A stretch of DNA of 64,000 bases from Bog-473 sp036489775 (GCA_036489775.1 DASXFC010000051.1:28809-92808); one strand, 5' to 3'; counted from the stretch's first letter, positions 41,576 to 50,182 are shown. The notes: generated by a model from the letters alone, not told the origin. Numbers and translations: made by a program.

Positions 41576-41646
41576 GCGACCTCCTCGGGCAAGATGGCCC
41601 AACCCTACCTCCGGGATCAGGGTGCTCCGGCTGCCACAATGACCTC
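41576..41646. promoter_or_regulatory. divergent mftA/mftF promoter region
   Basis: These 71 bp separate the two mycofactocin transcription units. Minus strand: TAGGGT (41602-41607) and GAGGAG before mftA. Plus strand: CACAAT (41635-41640) ends 6 nt before the mftF ATG, fitting a leaderless message although the first base is C instead of T. No clear operator palindrome is visible. Confidence 0.5.
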
Positions 41647-43176
41647 ATGACCAGCTCGACCAGGGATGATGTCGAGGAACCCTCGGAGCTGGCGCCACCT
41701 CCCGACGGCCCCAGCACGCCGCTCCCGGCCTCCTTCGGACTCACGGTCGACCCGTCGACCCGGTCGTTCGACGACGGTGCCGTGCTGATGGGTGGTGCCC
41801 CGCCGCGGCTGTGGCGCTTCAGCGGGCGCGCCCAGCGCGTGGTGGCCCACTGGCGGGCCGGCGACCCCGTCGGGCCGGGCCGGGTCGAGCAACTGCTGGC
41901 CCGGCGGCTCACCACAGCCGGCGCCTTCCACCCACACCCCGCCGGTTCGTCCTTCACCGCGGCCGATGTGACCGTGGTCATCCCGGTGCGCGACCGGCCG
42001 GCTCAGCTGGACCGGCTGCTGGACGCGCTCGGTGGACTCCGCTACATCGTGGTCGATGACGGATCGAGGGACTCGGCCACCTCCGAGCCGATCGCGACTC
42101 GACATGGCGCCGCCTGCATCGCCCTGCCGGTCAATCGCGGGCCGGCCACCGCCCGCAATGCTGGCTGGAATGCGACGACCACTGCGCTGGTCGCCTTCGT
42201 CGACTCCGACTGCGTCCCGGCCCCGGGATGGCTCGACTCACTGCTGGCGCACTTCGAGGACCCGCTGGTGGCCGCGGTCGCTCCCCGCATAGTGCCGGTG
42301 CCCCACCACTCGGCGGTGGGCCGCTACGAAGCGGTCCGCTCTTCCCTCGATCGCGGCGCGCTGGCTGGGCCGGTGCGACCGCGCTCACCCGTGCCCTACG
42401 TGCCGAGCGCGGCGTTGATCGTCCGCCGCGCCGTCGGCGGGTCGCGGCTCTTCGATCCCCGCCTGCGCGTCGGCGAGGACGTGGACCTGGTCTGGCGTCT
42501 GCATGACGCGGGTTGGCTGGTGCGCTACGACCCCGCCTCCCGCGTCGAGCACGATGGCCCGGCGACCCTGGCTGACTTCGTCGGCCGCCGAGCGTCCTAT
42601 GGGACGTCCGCCGGCCCGCTGGGCCTCCGCCACCCCCAGCACATGGCCCCGGCCGCCGCCTCGGCCTGGTCGGTCGCCGTCTGGCTGCTGGCGGCCCGGC
42701 GACGCCCCGTGGCCGCGGCCGGCGTGCTCTCGGCTTCGATCCTGGTGTTGAGCCATCGCCTGCGCCGCTTGGTCAAGGACCCGGTAGGGACGGCAGCGGT
42801 CATCGCCGGTGGTGGCACCATCCGATCGGCCCTGCCCACGTGGGCCGGGTTGGTGCGGGCCTGGTCACCCGGGCTGGTGCTGGCCCTTGGCTGGCGCCGC
42901 ACCCGGGCCGCGGCCGCCGTGGCGCTGGTGGCCCCGGCGCTGGCCGATTGGCACCAGCAGCCCGGGACACTCGATGCGTTGAGCTACGCCGCCCTGCATG
43001 TGCTGGACGACATCGCCTACGGCAGCGGCCTGTGGCTGGGCAGTATGCGGGCCCGGACGGCCCGTCCGCTCATCCCCGAGGTCGTGCTGCAGGCGCCGCA
43101 ATGGTCGAACCGGAGCCTGCGATCCGCTCCGGAGGGAGAGGGGTCCTCAGTGGGAGCTTCGAAGCCCGGGGCGTAG
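41647..43176 (+). CDS. mftF: mycofactocin glycosyltransferase MftF
   Basis: A 509-residue GT2-family transferase. The N-terminal region (RRLTTAGAFHPHP) is followed by the GT-A domain VTVVIPVRDRPAQLDRLLDA, VVDDGSRD and VAFVDSDCVPAPGW, then VPSAALIVRRAVGG and RVGEDVDLVWRLHDAGW. Several hydrophobic segments in the C-terminal third (SAWSVAVWLLAARRRPVAAA and VLALGWRRTRAAAAVALVAP) indicate membrane association. MftF adds beta-1,4-linked glucose units to the mycofactocin core. It is transcribed divergently from mftA and is followed 63 nt later by mftD. Confidence 0.93.
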   Translation: MTSSTRDDVEEPSELAPPPDGPSTPLPASFGLTVDPSTRSFDDGAVLMGGAPPRLWRFSGRAQRVVAHWRAGDPVGPGRVEQLLARRLTTAGAFHPHPAGSSFTAADVTVVIPVRDRPAQLDRLLDALGGLRYIVVDDGSRDSATSEPIATRHGAACIALPVNRGPATARNAGWNATTTALVAFVDSDCVPAPGWLDSLLAHFEDPLVAAVAPRIVPVPHHSAVGRYEAVRSSLDRGALAGPVRPRSPVPYVPSAALIVRRAVGGSRLFDPRLRVGEDVDLVWRLHDAGWLVRYDPASRVEHDGPATLADFVGRRASYGTSAGPLGLRHPQHMAPAAASAWSVAVWLLAARRRPVAAAGVLSASILVLSHRLRRLVKDPVGTAAVIAGGGTIRSALPTWAGLVRAWSPGLVLALGWRRTRAAAAVALVAPALADWHQQPGTLDALSYAALHVLDDIAYGSGLWLGSMRARTARPLIPEVVLQAPQWSNRSLRSAPEGEGSSVGASKPGA

Positions 43177-43179
43177 AGT
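43174..43179 (+). promoter_or_regulatory. putative -10 hexamer TAGAGT upstream of mftD
   Basis: TAGAGT overlaps the mftF stop codon, 60 nt before the mftD ATG. It would allow mftD its own transcript; GAGAGGG lies 6-12 nt before that ATG. Confidence 0.3.
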
Positions 43180-43239
43180 CTCCCGGTTGCTTGGCGCCCG
43201 ACCGAATCTTTGCCTCGGCGGGTACACGAGAGGGTTTGA

Positions 43240-44412
43240 ATGGCGAACACATGGTTTGAGACGGTGGCCGAGGCGCAGCGGCGCGCCAAGAAGCGCCTGC
43301 CCAAGTCGGTCTATAGCGCGCTCATCGCCGGTTCGGAGAAGGGCATCACGGTCGAGGACAACATCAGCGCCTACGGCGAATTGGGCTTTGCTCCCCACGT
43401 GGCCGGCCAGCCCGCCAGCCGGGACCTCTCGACCAAGGTCATGGGCCAGGAGATCTCGTTCCCGGTGATGATCTCGCCCACTGGCGTCCAGGCCGTGCAC
43501 CCCGATGGAGAAGTTGCGGTGGCTCGGGCGGCGGCGGCCCGGGGCACCGCCATGGGTCTGAGCTCCTTCGCCTCCAAGCCGATCGAAGACGTGGTGGCCG
43601 CCAATCCCCAGACCTTCTTCCAGGTCTACTGGGTGGGCTCGCGTGACGACATCGCAGAGCGGATCGAGCGGGCTCGGGCGGCCGGCGCGGTCGGGCTCAT
43701 CGCCACCTTGGACTGGTCGTTCTCGCACGGCCGGGACTGGGGCAGCCCTTCTATCCCCGAGACCGTGAACTTCAAGGCGATGCGTCAGTTCGCGCCCGAA
43801 GCCATCACCCACCCGCGCTGGCTGTGGAGCTTCGCCCGGACCGGCAAGTTCCCCGATCTCAAGGTGCCCAACATGACGGCGAAGGGCGCCGAGGCACCCA
43901 CCTTCTTCGGCGCCTACGGCCAGTGGATGGGCACACCGCCGCCGAGTTGGGACGACGTGGCCTGGGTGCGCCAGCAGTGGGGCGGCGAATTCATGCTCAA
44001 GGGTGTGACCCGGGTCGACGACGCCAAGCGAGCGGTCGACGCCGGGGTCAGCGCCATCTCGGTATCCAACCACGGCGGCAACAACCTCGACGGCACCCCC
44101 GCCACCATTCGCACCCTGGCGCCAGTGGCCGAGGCGGTGGGCGACCAGATTGACGTGCTGCTCGACGGCGGCATCCGCCGGGGCAGCGACGTCGTCAAGG
44201 CGGTCGCTCTCGGAGCGCAGGCAGTCATGATCGGCCGTGCCTACCTGTGGGGCTTGTCCGCCAACGGGCAGGCCGGCGTCGAGAACGTGCTGGACCTGCT
44301 CCGCAGCGGCATCGAATCAGCCCTGCTCGGACTGGGCCACTCCTCGATCCATCAGCTGAGCCCCGACGACCTGGTGATCCCCGAGGGATTCACCCGTCCC
44401 CTGGGCGTCTGA
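43240..44412 (+). CDS. mftD: mycofactocin FMN-dependent dehydrogenase MftD
   Basis: A 390-residue alpha-hydroxyacid-oxidase-fold flavoprotein. ISPTGVQAVHPDGEVAVARA, LKGVTRVDDAKRAVDAG, the catalytic histidine/arginine motif SVSNHGGNNLDGTPAT and LLDGGIRRGSDVVKAVALGA are family signatures. MftD oxidatively deaminates the AHDP intermediate to give premycofactocin, the redox-active form. It follows mftF instead of lying between mftC and mftE as in mycobacteria. Convergent with the NDMA-type alcohol dehydrogenase, with 18 nt between the stops. Confidence 0.94.
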   Translation: MANTWFETVAEAQRRAKKRLPKSVYSALIAGSEKGITVEDNISAYGELGFAPHVAGQPASRDLSTKVMGQEISFPVMISPTGVQAVHPDGEVAVARAAAARGTAMGLSSFASKPIEDVVAANPQTFFQVYWVGSRDDIAERIERARAAGAVGLIATLDWSFSHGRDWGSPSIPETVNFKAMRQFAPEAITHPRWLWSFARTGKFPDLKVPNMTAKGAEAPTFFGAYGQWMGTPPPSWDDVAWVRQQWGGEFMLKGVTRVDDAKRAVDAGVSAISVSNHGGNNLDGTPATIRTLAPVAEAVGDQIDVLLDGGIRRGSDVVKAVALGAQAVMIGRAYLWGLSANGQAGVENVLDLLRSGIESALLGLGHSSIHQLSPDDLVIPEGFTRPLGV

Positions 44413-44430
44413 GGGCCCCCGCCGCTCGAG

Positions 44431-45582
44431 CTAATCGAACTTGATGACGCCGCGGACGATCGTCCCGGCCGCCTGGTCCTCGTAGCCCTGCTGCACCTGG
44501 TCGAGCGTGTACTCCTGCGTGATGATCTCATCCAGCTTGAGCGTGCCGTCGTCGTAGAGGCGCAGCAGGTTTGGTACCTGCACCCGCGGGCTCTGCGAAC
44601 CGAAGACAGTGCCGAGCAGCGACTGGTTGAACATGGCCAGGTTGAACAGGTTCAGCTGCACGTCGTTGGCCGAGAAGGGCGAGATGGCGGTCACCACGAC
44701 CCGGGCGTCCTTGGAGCCGAGGGCGCAGGCCTGGGCGATCATCTCGCCCTTCAGCCCACCGGGGGTGAGGATCACGACGTCGGCGTTCCGCCCCATCGTG
44801 AGTTCGGGCAGCATGAACTGGGCGTCGAGCATGGAGGCCGCGGTGTGGGTGGCCCCCACCTCCTTGGCCTTCTCGAGCTTGAAGGGCACGGGGTCGACCG
44901 CGATCACGAAGCGGGCACCGGCGATCCGGGCACCCTGCACCGCGCCGGAACCGACGCCACCGCAGCCGACCACCACGACCACTTCGCCGGGCCGCACCTT
45001 GGCCCGGTCCACGGCCGAACCGAAGCCGGTCGAGATGCCACAGCTGATGAGGGCCGCTGCCTTCATGTCGTACCAGGGATCGATGCGGACCAGTGAGTTC
45101 TCGTGGACCACCATCTCGTCGGCGAAGGTGCCGAGCTGCGCCATACGGCCCAAGTTCTCCTCGCCCAGGTGGTAGCGGTAGGTCCCGTCGCTGATCATGC
45201 CGCCGGCCAGCGTCATCATGCCGAGGTCGCACAGGTTCTGGCGGCCCGAGGCGCACCAGAAGCACGTCCCGCACGACGGGATGAAGGCCACGGCGACGTG
45301 GTCGCCCAGCGCGACCTGCGTCACGTTCGTGCCCACCTCGGTCACGACGCCCGAGCCCTCGTGCCCGCCGACGACCGGGAACATCGACTTGACGCCGATC
45401 ATCTCCAGCACTTCGGGCGGGGCGCTGATGTCACCGGTGCGCAGGTGCTCGTCGGAGTGGCACATGCCCGAATAGACCATCTTCACGCGGATTTCCCGGT
45501 TGCCGGGGGGGTCGATCTCGACCTCTTCGGTCTTCCAGGGCTCGTTGAGTCCGGTGCAGACCACCGCACGCGTCGTCGTCAT
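44431..45582 (-). CDS. NDMA-dependent-type zinc alcohol dehydrogenase (mycofactocin-associated)
   Basis: A 383-residue class III-like zinc alcohol dehydrogenase. Catalytic zinc ligands appear in GMCHSDEH and GGHEGSG, the structural zinc cysteines in CGTCFWCASGRQNLC (about residues 91-105), and the NAD fold is VVVVGCGGVGSGAVQGA. The wording matches the Rxyl_3153-type NDMA-dependent dehydrogenases that retain NAD and depend on mycofactocin for reoxidation. It sits beside mftD, so it is probably a client enzyme for methanol or other primary alcohols. ATG 45582 gives MTTTRAVVCTG. Confidence 0.9.
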   Translation of the reverse strand: MTTTRAVVCTGLNEPWKTEEVEIDPPGNREIRVKMVYSGMCHSDEHLRTGDISAPPEVLEMIGVKSMFPVVGGHEGSGVVTEVGTNVTQVALGDHVAVAFIPSCGTCFWCASGRQNLCDLGMMTLAGGMISDGTYRYHLGEENLGRMAQLGTFADEMVVHENSLVRIDPWYDMKAAALISCGISTGFGSAVDRAKVRPGEVVVVVGCGGVGSGAVQGARIAGARFVIAVDPVPFKLEKAKEVGATHTAASMLDAQFMLPELTMGRNADVVILTPGGLKGEMIAQACALGSKDARVVVTAISPFSANDVQLNLFNLAMFNQSLLGTVFGSQSPRVQVPNLLRLYDDGTLKLDEIITQEYTLDQVQQGYEDQAAGTIVRGVIKFD

Positions 45583-45715
45583 CTTGCAATCCCTCCCTGA
45601 GGCTTGCTTCTCTGGACCTGTCCGTCGTTGTGGCCTCAGTATCGCCCCCCGTCGGGTCGCGGACAACCGGGCCCGTGGGCGGGGCGGGGTTGGCGGTGCG
45701 CCCAAGACGCGGCGG

Positions 45716-45721
45716 TAGTGT
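45716..45721 (+). promoter_or_regulatory. putative -10 hexamer TAGTGT (leaderless cyclase)
   Basis: TAGTGT ends 6 nt before the GTG start at 45728; no ribosome-binding site lies between. Confidence 0.5.
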
Positions 45722-45727
45722 GCCCGC

Positions 45728-46672
45728 GTGCCCGAGCCCGCCGTGTTCACCGAGGTCGCGGCCCGGGTGCGCAACTGGGGCCGGTGGGGTCCCGACGACG
45801 AGATCGGCACCCTGAACCTGATCGACGATGCGGCGCGACGTCGGGGCGCGGCGTCGGTCGTGTCGGGGCAGGCGTTCGGTCTGGGGCTGCCGTTGTCGGA
45901 GGCGGAGGGCATTCAGCTCGGTTTCGTGCCGGGGCGGGTGAACCCCACCACGACGACGACCTTTGTGAACGAGCTCCCGCCCCCGGGGCCGGACCCCGAG
46001 TTCATCTCGTTCAGCGAGGACGTGTTCTCCATGGCGACCCAGGCCGCCACGCACTGGGACGCCCTGGCCCACGCCAGCCACGCCGGGGTCATCTACAACG
46101 GGTATCCCGCGTCGAGCGTGACGGCCGAGGGGGCGGGCCGGTGTGGCATCCACCGCGCCGGCACCGTGATCAGCCGGGGCGTCCTGCTCGATGTGGCCCG
46201 GGCGTTGGGACGAGACGTGCTCGAACCGGGGCACCCGATCTCTCCGGCGGACCTGGACGCGGCGTGCGCGCTCGGCGACGGCGTCGAGGTCGAGGCGGGC
46301 GACATCGTCCTCGTGCGCACCGGGCAGATGGTCCACCTGCAGCCGTCGCAGCGTGACCTGGTCGCCTACACGTTTCCGGCTCCGGGCCTGACCATCGAGA
46401 CGGCGGAGTGGTTCCATGCGCTCGACGTCGGCGCCGTGGCCACCGACACGCTCGTCTTGGAGGTCTATCCCTGCCAGTACGAGGAGCTCTTTTTGCCGGT
46501 GCACGTGCTGCACCTGGTCGAGATGGGGCTGTTCCAGGGGCAGAACTGGGTGCTCGATGCGCTCGCAGAGGCGTGCGCGGCAGACGGCCGGTACACGTTC
46601 CTGCTCGACGCCACCCCGCTGCCGCTGACCGCGGGCTTGGGGTCGCCGATCCAGCCTGTAGCGCTCAGGTAG
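45728..46672 (+). CDS. cyclase family protein (kynurenine-formamidase-like)
   Basis: A 314-residue cyclase-family hydrolase. GPDDEIGTLNLIDD is the N-terminal signature, and TQAATHWDALAHASHAG corresponds to the metal-binding H-x-G-T-H-x-D-x-x-x-H motif, with alanines replacing the first histidine and the glycine. VEAGDIVLVRTGQM and VLEVYPCQYEELFLPVHVL follow. Members hydrolyse N-formylkynurenine, isatin or related lactams/esters; the altered motif leaves the substrate open. The 3' end overlaps the convergent TetR gene by 8 nt. Confidence 0.82.
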   Translation: MPEPAVFTEVAARVRNWGRWGPDDEIGTLNLIDDAARRRGAASVVSGQAFGLGLPLSEAEGIQLGFVPGRVNPTTTTTFVNELPPPGPDPEFISFSEDVFSMATQAATHWDALAHASHAGVIYNGYPASSVTAEGAGRCGIHRAGTVISRGVLLDVARALGRDVLEPGHPISPADLDAACALGDGVEVEAGDIVLVRTGQMVHLQPSQRDLVAYTFPAPGLTIETAEWFHALDVGAVATDTLVLEVYPCQYEELFLPVHVLHLVEMGLFQGQNWVLDALAEACAADGRYTFLLDATPLPLTAGLGSPIQPVALR

Positions 46673-47501
46673 GTCCCCTGCTCGGGCCGCTGCGGCGCCG
46701 GGCCGTGGCCGTGGCGCCGCCGAGCACGGGCCCCGTGCGCGGGCGGGTCGACTGGCGCGACGGTGCCTCGGGCGCGGGGGCCTCTCGCCCGGTGACGGCC
46801 CAGTGCAGCATGCGGGCCTGCGTGTCGACGAGGTTCTTGGTCCGGATGCCCCAGAACTCGAAGCCGTAGCGGTGCGCCGACACGCTGGCGAACATGGCGA
46901 CCAGGGTCCCCGCGACGGCCATCGGGTCGGTGCCGGCGGGCGAGCGCGTGGTGGTGCCCGGCGTGCGCCCGGCCGACCCCGACGTCGACGGCGACGCCGC
47001 GACGATCACCTGGGCCAGCGCGACGGTGACCGCGTTGAGCGCGCGGACGCGGATGCCGCGCAGTTCCGCGTCGCCCTCCTCGGTGGCCAGGTCGACCACG
47101 CGGAACACGGCGCGGTTGTCCTCCCAGTAGGAGAGGAAGCCCTCGGTGACGGCGCGCGCCGTGTCCCAGCTGGCATCCTCGGACCAGTCGCCGCCGACCA
47201 GCTCGGCGAGCTGCGCGGCCTGGTCCACCATGCCCTCGGCGAGGACCCGGATGGCCTGCTCCACGTTGCCGAAGTACTGGTAGAAGGTAGCGGGCGAGGT
47301 CTGGGCCTGCCGCGCGATATCAGTGACCTTCACCGAGCGCCACGACGTGGTCGTGAGGAGCTCGACGGTCGCATCGAGCAGGCGCTGGCGGGTCTGACGA
47401 CCCCGCTCACCGGGCACCCGCCCGTCGGTGGTCGCGTAGTCACCGAGGCCGACGATGGCGGCGTCCGTTGCCGGCTGCTCTGCTGGCAGCTGTGCTGGCA
47501 T
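46665..47501 (-). CDS. TetR-family transcriptional regulator
   Basis: A 278-residue TetR regulator. The helix-turn-helix spans about residues 33-80: RQTRQRLLDATVELLTTTSW, VKVTDIARQAQTSPATFYQYF. The ligand domain is longer than usual, with a Pro/Ala/Ser-rich tail (APAPEAPSRQSTRPR). ATG 47501 is the only reasonable start. It is divergent from the second, KstR-like TetR gene 63 bp away. It might regulate that neighbour or the cyclase; no operator is evident. Confidence 0.87.
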   Translation of the reverse strand: MPAQLPAEQPATDAAIVGLGDYATTDGRVPGERGRQTRQRLLDATVELLTTTSWRSVKVTDIARQAQTSPATFYQYFGNVEQAIRVLAEGMVDQAAQLAELVGGDWSEDASWDTARAVTEGFLSYWEDNRAVFRVVDLATEEGDAELRGIRVRALNAVTVALAQVIVAASPSTSGSAGRTPGTTTRSPAGTDPMAVAGTLVAMFASVSAHRYGFEFWGIRTKNLVDTQARMLHWAVTGREAPAPEAPSRQSTRPRTGPVLGGATATARRRSGPSRGPT

Positions 47502-47552
47502 TGGTAGGCCAGCGTAGTGGGCCGGTCCTGAAGGCCCTGATGACACTGCGGA

Positions 47553-47558
47553 TACGCT
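47553..47558 (+). promoter_or_regulatory. putative -10 hexamer TACGCT (leaderless KstR-like gene)
   Basis: TACGCT ends 6 nt before ATG 47565, without a ribosome-binding site. Confidence 0.5.
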
Positions 47559-47564
47559 GTCGGA

Positions 47565-48185
47565 ATGGAGCAGACGCTGACCCGCCCGCTCACTCGCGCA
47601 CAACAGGCCAGGCGCCAGCGCGTCATCGACGCGGCGATGGCGTTGGGGCTCGAAGGCGGCTACGAGGCGGTGCAGATGCGCGACGTGGCCGCCCGCGCGG
47701 ACGTTGCGATGGGCACGGTGTACCGCTACTTCACGAGCAAGGACCACCTCTTGGCCGCGACGCTGGTGCACTGGGTCGAGATGCTCGACACGCGCATCGG
47801 CCAGCACCCGCCCCGCGGCGACCACCCCGCAGACGCCGTGCTCGACGTCCTCGACCGCGCCCTGCGCGCCATGGGGCGCCAGCCGAAGCTCGTTGCCGCC
47901 GTGTTCACCTCGCTGTCGTCGCCCGACCCCGCGGCCGTGGGCTGCCAGCAGCAGATCACGCTGCTGATGGAGGGGATCATCTCGCGGGCCATGGGCGAGC
48001 GTGAGGTCCCCGACATGTCCGAGCGTGCCCGCATGATCGGCCACGTCTGGTACTCGGCCCTGGTCGGCTGGATCAACGGCTGGTCCACTATGGCCCGGGT
48101 CTACGACGAGCTGGCGGTGTCGGTCCGGCTCCTGCTGCCCGACGAGCTGGTCGAGCGGCGCACCTCGGCCTCGGCCACCGCTTGA
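47565..48185 (+). CDS. KstR-like TetR-family regulator
   Basis: A 206-residue TetR repressor. The DNA-binding part, RRQRVIDAAMALGLEGGYEA followed by VQMRDVAARADVAMGTVYRYF and TSKDHLLAATLVHW, is very close to KstR of mycobacteria (GGYEAVQMRAVADRADVAVGTLYRYF in my memory). The C-terminal part (VWYSALVGWINGW, DELAVSVRLLLPDE) also follows the KstR pattern. KstR represses cholesterol-uptake and early-degradation genes and is released by a steroid-CoA ligand. Given the ipd genes in this window, a steroid regulator is likely. No KstR-type operator was found nearby. Confidence 0.82.
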   Translation: MEQTLTRPLTRAQQARRQRVIDAAMALGLEGGYEAVQMRDVAARADVAMGTVYRYFTSKDHLLAATLVHWVEMLDTRIGQHPPRGDHPADAVLDVLDRALRAMGRQPKLVAAVFTSLSSPDPAAVGCQQQITLLMEGIISRAMGEREVPDMSERARMIGHVWYSALVGWINGWSTMARVYDELAVSVRLLLPDELVERRTSASATA

Positions 48186-48338
48186 GTCTTCCTGTCGGGC
48201 GGCCGCCCCGGTCCCCCAGGACCCGGTCCGGCGGGCGGACGGGGTCGCCTCACCGCCGCTGGCAATCCAGGGCCGGCTGCCTCGTCCGCGACTGACTACG
48301 CCGCGAAGGCGGACCCACTTCTGAGTGACTACGCGCGT

Positions 48339-48391
48339 CTCCTTATGTTTTGGCTGGCCCACCTGGGCGAATGGGTTCTAAACATAAGGAG
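48339..48391. repeat. 12-bp perfect inverted repeat, 29-bp spacer
   Basis: CTCCTTATGTTT (48339-48350) and AAACATAAGGAG (48380-48391) are exact reverse complements. The arms are AT-rich in a very GC-rich setting, which makes chance unlikely. No T-run follows, so it is not a simple terminator; a recombinase or mobile-element site, or a protein-binding site, is possible. Confidence 0.7.
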
Positions 48392-48424
48392 CAGTCCCTA
48401 TGCACTCTCGAGTGAGGAGTCGGG

Positions 48425-48503
48425 TTCTCCGCGTATGCAGCCGCGAGCGGCACGCCGCCTTCTCCGCGTAGACGGCCGCAAGGGGGACGCCGACTTCTCG
48501 CCT
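48425..48503 (+). repeat. imperfect 35-bp tandem repeat
   Basis: Copy 1 (48425-48458) and copy 2 (48459-48493) share TTCTCCGCGTA and GCCGC.AG.GG.ACGCCG; a third partial copy starts at 48494 (CTTCTCGCCT). Unknown role. Confidence 0.5.
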
Positions 48504-48514
48504 GCGGGGGCCGC

Positions 48515-50182
48515 TCAGCCCCGGAGCACCGTCCCGGGCCGGGCGGCCAGGCCCTCGGCGGCCGGCGCCCCGTCGACCCGGATCGGCACCCCGTTGACCA
48601 GCGTGTGGGTCATGCCGACCGGCGCGTCCGCCGTCAGGCGCTCGCCGTTGGCCGGAAAGTCACGGATCCGCCGCAGCGGCCCCGGCGCCACCGTCGCCGG
48701 GTCGAAGACGCACAGGTCGGCCGCCTTGCCCTCCGACACCGTGCCGCGGTCGGACAGCCCGTAGACGCCGGCCGGCTCGCCGGTCAGCTTGTGGATGGCG
48801 CGCTCGAGCGGCATCACGGAGCGCTCGCGCACCCAGTTCCCCAACAGGTCCGTCGAGAAGCAGGCGTCGCAGAGTTGAGAGACGTGCGCGCCGGAGTCGG
48901 CCAGGCCGAGCAGCACGTTGTCGCGGGGCAGCAGCCAGGCGATGGCGTCGGGGTCGTCGTTGGCCAGTACCGACCAGAAGCGCGCCTCGAGGTCGTCGTC
49001 CAACGAGATGTCCAGCATCACGTCGAGCGGAGTGCAGTCGCGCTCTTCGGCCAGCACGGCCACGGGCCGGTCGGCCAGGTCGGGATGCGAGCGCGACTCG
49101 GCGACCGAAATGGCGGCCCAGTTCAAAGGGAAGCCACCGGCCCGCCCGCTCACGTCCTCCCACGCCGTGGCGCGCCACGCCGGGTCGCGGTAGGCCGCCA
49201 GGCGCTCGGCCTTGGGCTTGCCCATCAGGGCGGCGAACGTCGGGCGCATGTTCAACGTGAACGGCTCGGACAAGTTCATCTGGAAGACCAGCGGCCGGCA
49301 CGAGACCTGCGGCCACACCTGCACGCCGTCGGCCCAGGCCGCATCGTGCTCGGCGATGACCTTCTCGTGATACGGGTACCCCTTCACGGTCAGCAACGCC
49401 GTCCAGGTGAAGGGGCGGCCGACCTCGCGCTGGAGGCGGAACACCTCTTCGTTCGGGAAGACGCCGCCCGGCAGCAGCGCCACCACGCCGCGCCCGCTCT
49501 GCTTGACCGGCTCGAGCAGCGCCCGCAGCTCGGCCAGGTCGGCCACCCGCGACGGCACCGGCCGCCCCGAGTCACCGTTGTGCGTCGGCGACGCGCTCGA
49601 AGCGAAACCCGCCGCGCCCCCCGCCATGGCGTCGGCGACGACCGCCTGCATCGAGGCGATCTCGTCCGGCCGAGCCGGCCGCTCGTACGCGTCCTCGCCC
49701 ATGACGTACAAGCGGACGGCGGTGTGCCCGACGTAGCAGCCGAAGTTGAGCGACACCCCCCGCGACGACACCGCGTCCAGGTACTGCGGGAACGTCTCGA
49801 AGTCGCCCCACGGCACCCCGGCCGCCAGCGTGTCGAAGCTCATGTCCTCGACGTGCTGGAGCGTGCGCGCCAACAGCGCCACCCCGTCGGCGCGGATCGG
49901 CGCGATGGAGAAGCCGCAGTTGCCGGCGATGACGGTCGTCACCCCGTGGAACGACGACGGCGTGAGGTCGGGGTCCCAGAACACCTGGGCGTCGTAGTGG
50001 GTGTGGATGTCGACGAACCCGGGGCACACCACCTGCCCCGACGCGTCCAACACCCGGGTGCCCGAGAGCCCGCTGCCGACCCCGCTGATGCGGCCCCCCG
50101 TAACGGCGACGTCCGCGGCTCGGCCCGGCGCACCGGTCCCGTCGATCACTGTGCCCCCACGAATGACGATGTCAGCGCTCAT
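48515..50182 (-). CDS. N-acyl-D-amino-acid deacylase/amidohydrolase 3 family
   Basis: A 555-residue amidohydrolase. The N-terminal beta-sandwich IVIRGGTVIDGTGAPGRAADVAV precedes the metal motif GFVDIHTHYDAQVFWDP (about residues 56-72). NCGFSIAPI, the VALLPGGVFP region and the C-terminal GLADSGAHVSQLCDACFST and GKAADLCVFDP are typical of D-aminoacylase-like proteins. It would hydrolyse an N-acyl or cyclic amide bond in the cytosol. Divergent from the alpha/beta hydrolase at 50341, with the 5' end near 50182. Confidence 0.87.
   Translation of the reverse strand: MSADIVIRGGTVIDGTGAPGRAADVAVTGGRISGVGSGLSGTRVLDASGQVVCPGFVDIHTHYDAQVFWDPDLTPSSFHGVTTVIAGNCGFSIAPIRADGVALLARTLQHVEDMSFDTLAAGVPWGDFETFPQYLDAVSSRGVSLNFGCYVGHTAVRLYVMGEDAYERPARPDEIASMQAVVADAMAGGAAGFASSASPTHNGDSGRPVPSRVADLAELRALLEPVKQSGRGVVALLPGGVFPNEEVFRLQREVGRPFTWTALLTVKGYPYHEKVIAEHDAAWADGVQVWPQVSCRPLVFQMNLSEPFTLNMRPTFAALMGKPKAERLAAYRDPAWRATAWEDVSGRAGGFPLNWAAISVAESRSHPDLADRPVAVLAEERDCTPLDVMLDISLDDDLEARFWSVLANDDPDAIAWLLPRDNVLLGLADSGAHVSQLCDACFSTDLLGNWVRERSVMPLERAIHKLTGEPAGVYGLSDRGTVSEGKAADLCVFDPATVAPGPLRRIRDFPANGERLTADAPVGMTHTLVNGVPIRVDGAPAAEGLAARPGTVLRG

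Larger units (their letters stand above)
48186..48514. other. 329-bp intergenic region with inverted and tandem repeats
   Basis: No gene is visible here. It holds a 12-bp perfect inverted repeat (48339-48391), TGACTACGC twice (48292 and 48327), and about two and a third imperfect copies of a 35-bp unit at 48425-48503 (TTCTCCGCGTA...GCCGC.AG.GG.ACGCCG). It lies between the KstR-like gene and the 3' end of the D-aminoacylase-family gene. Confidence 0.6.
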
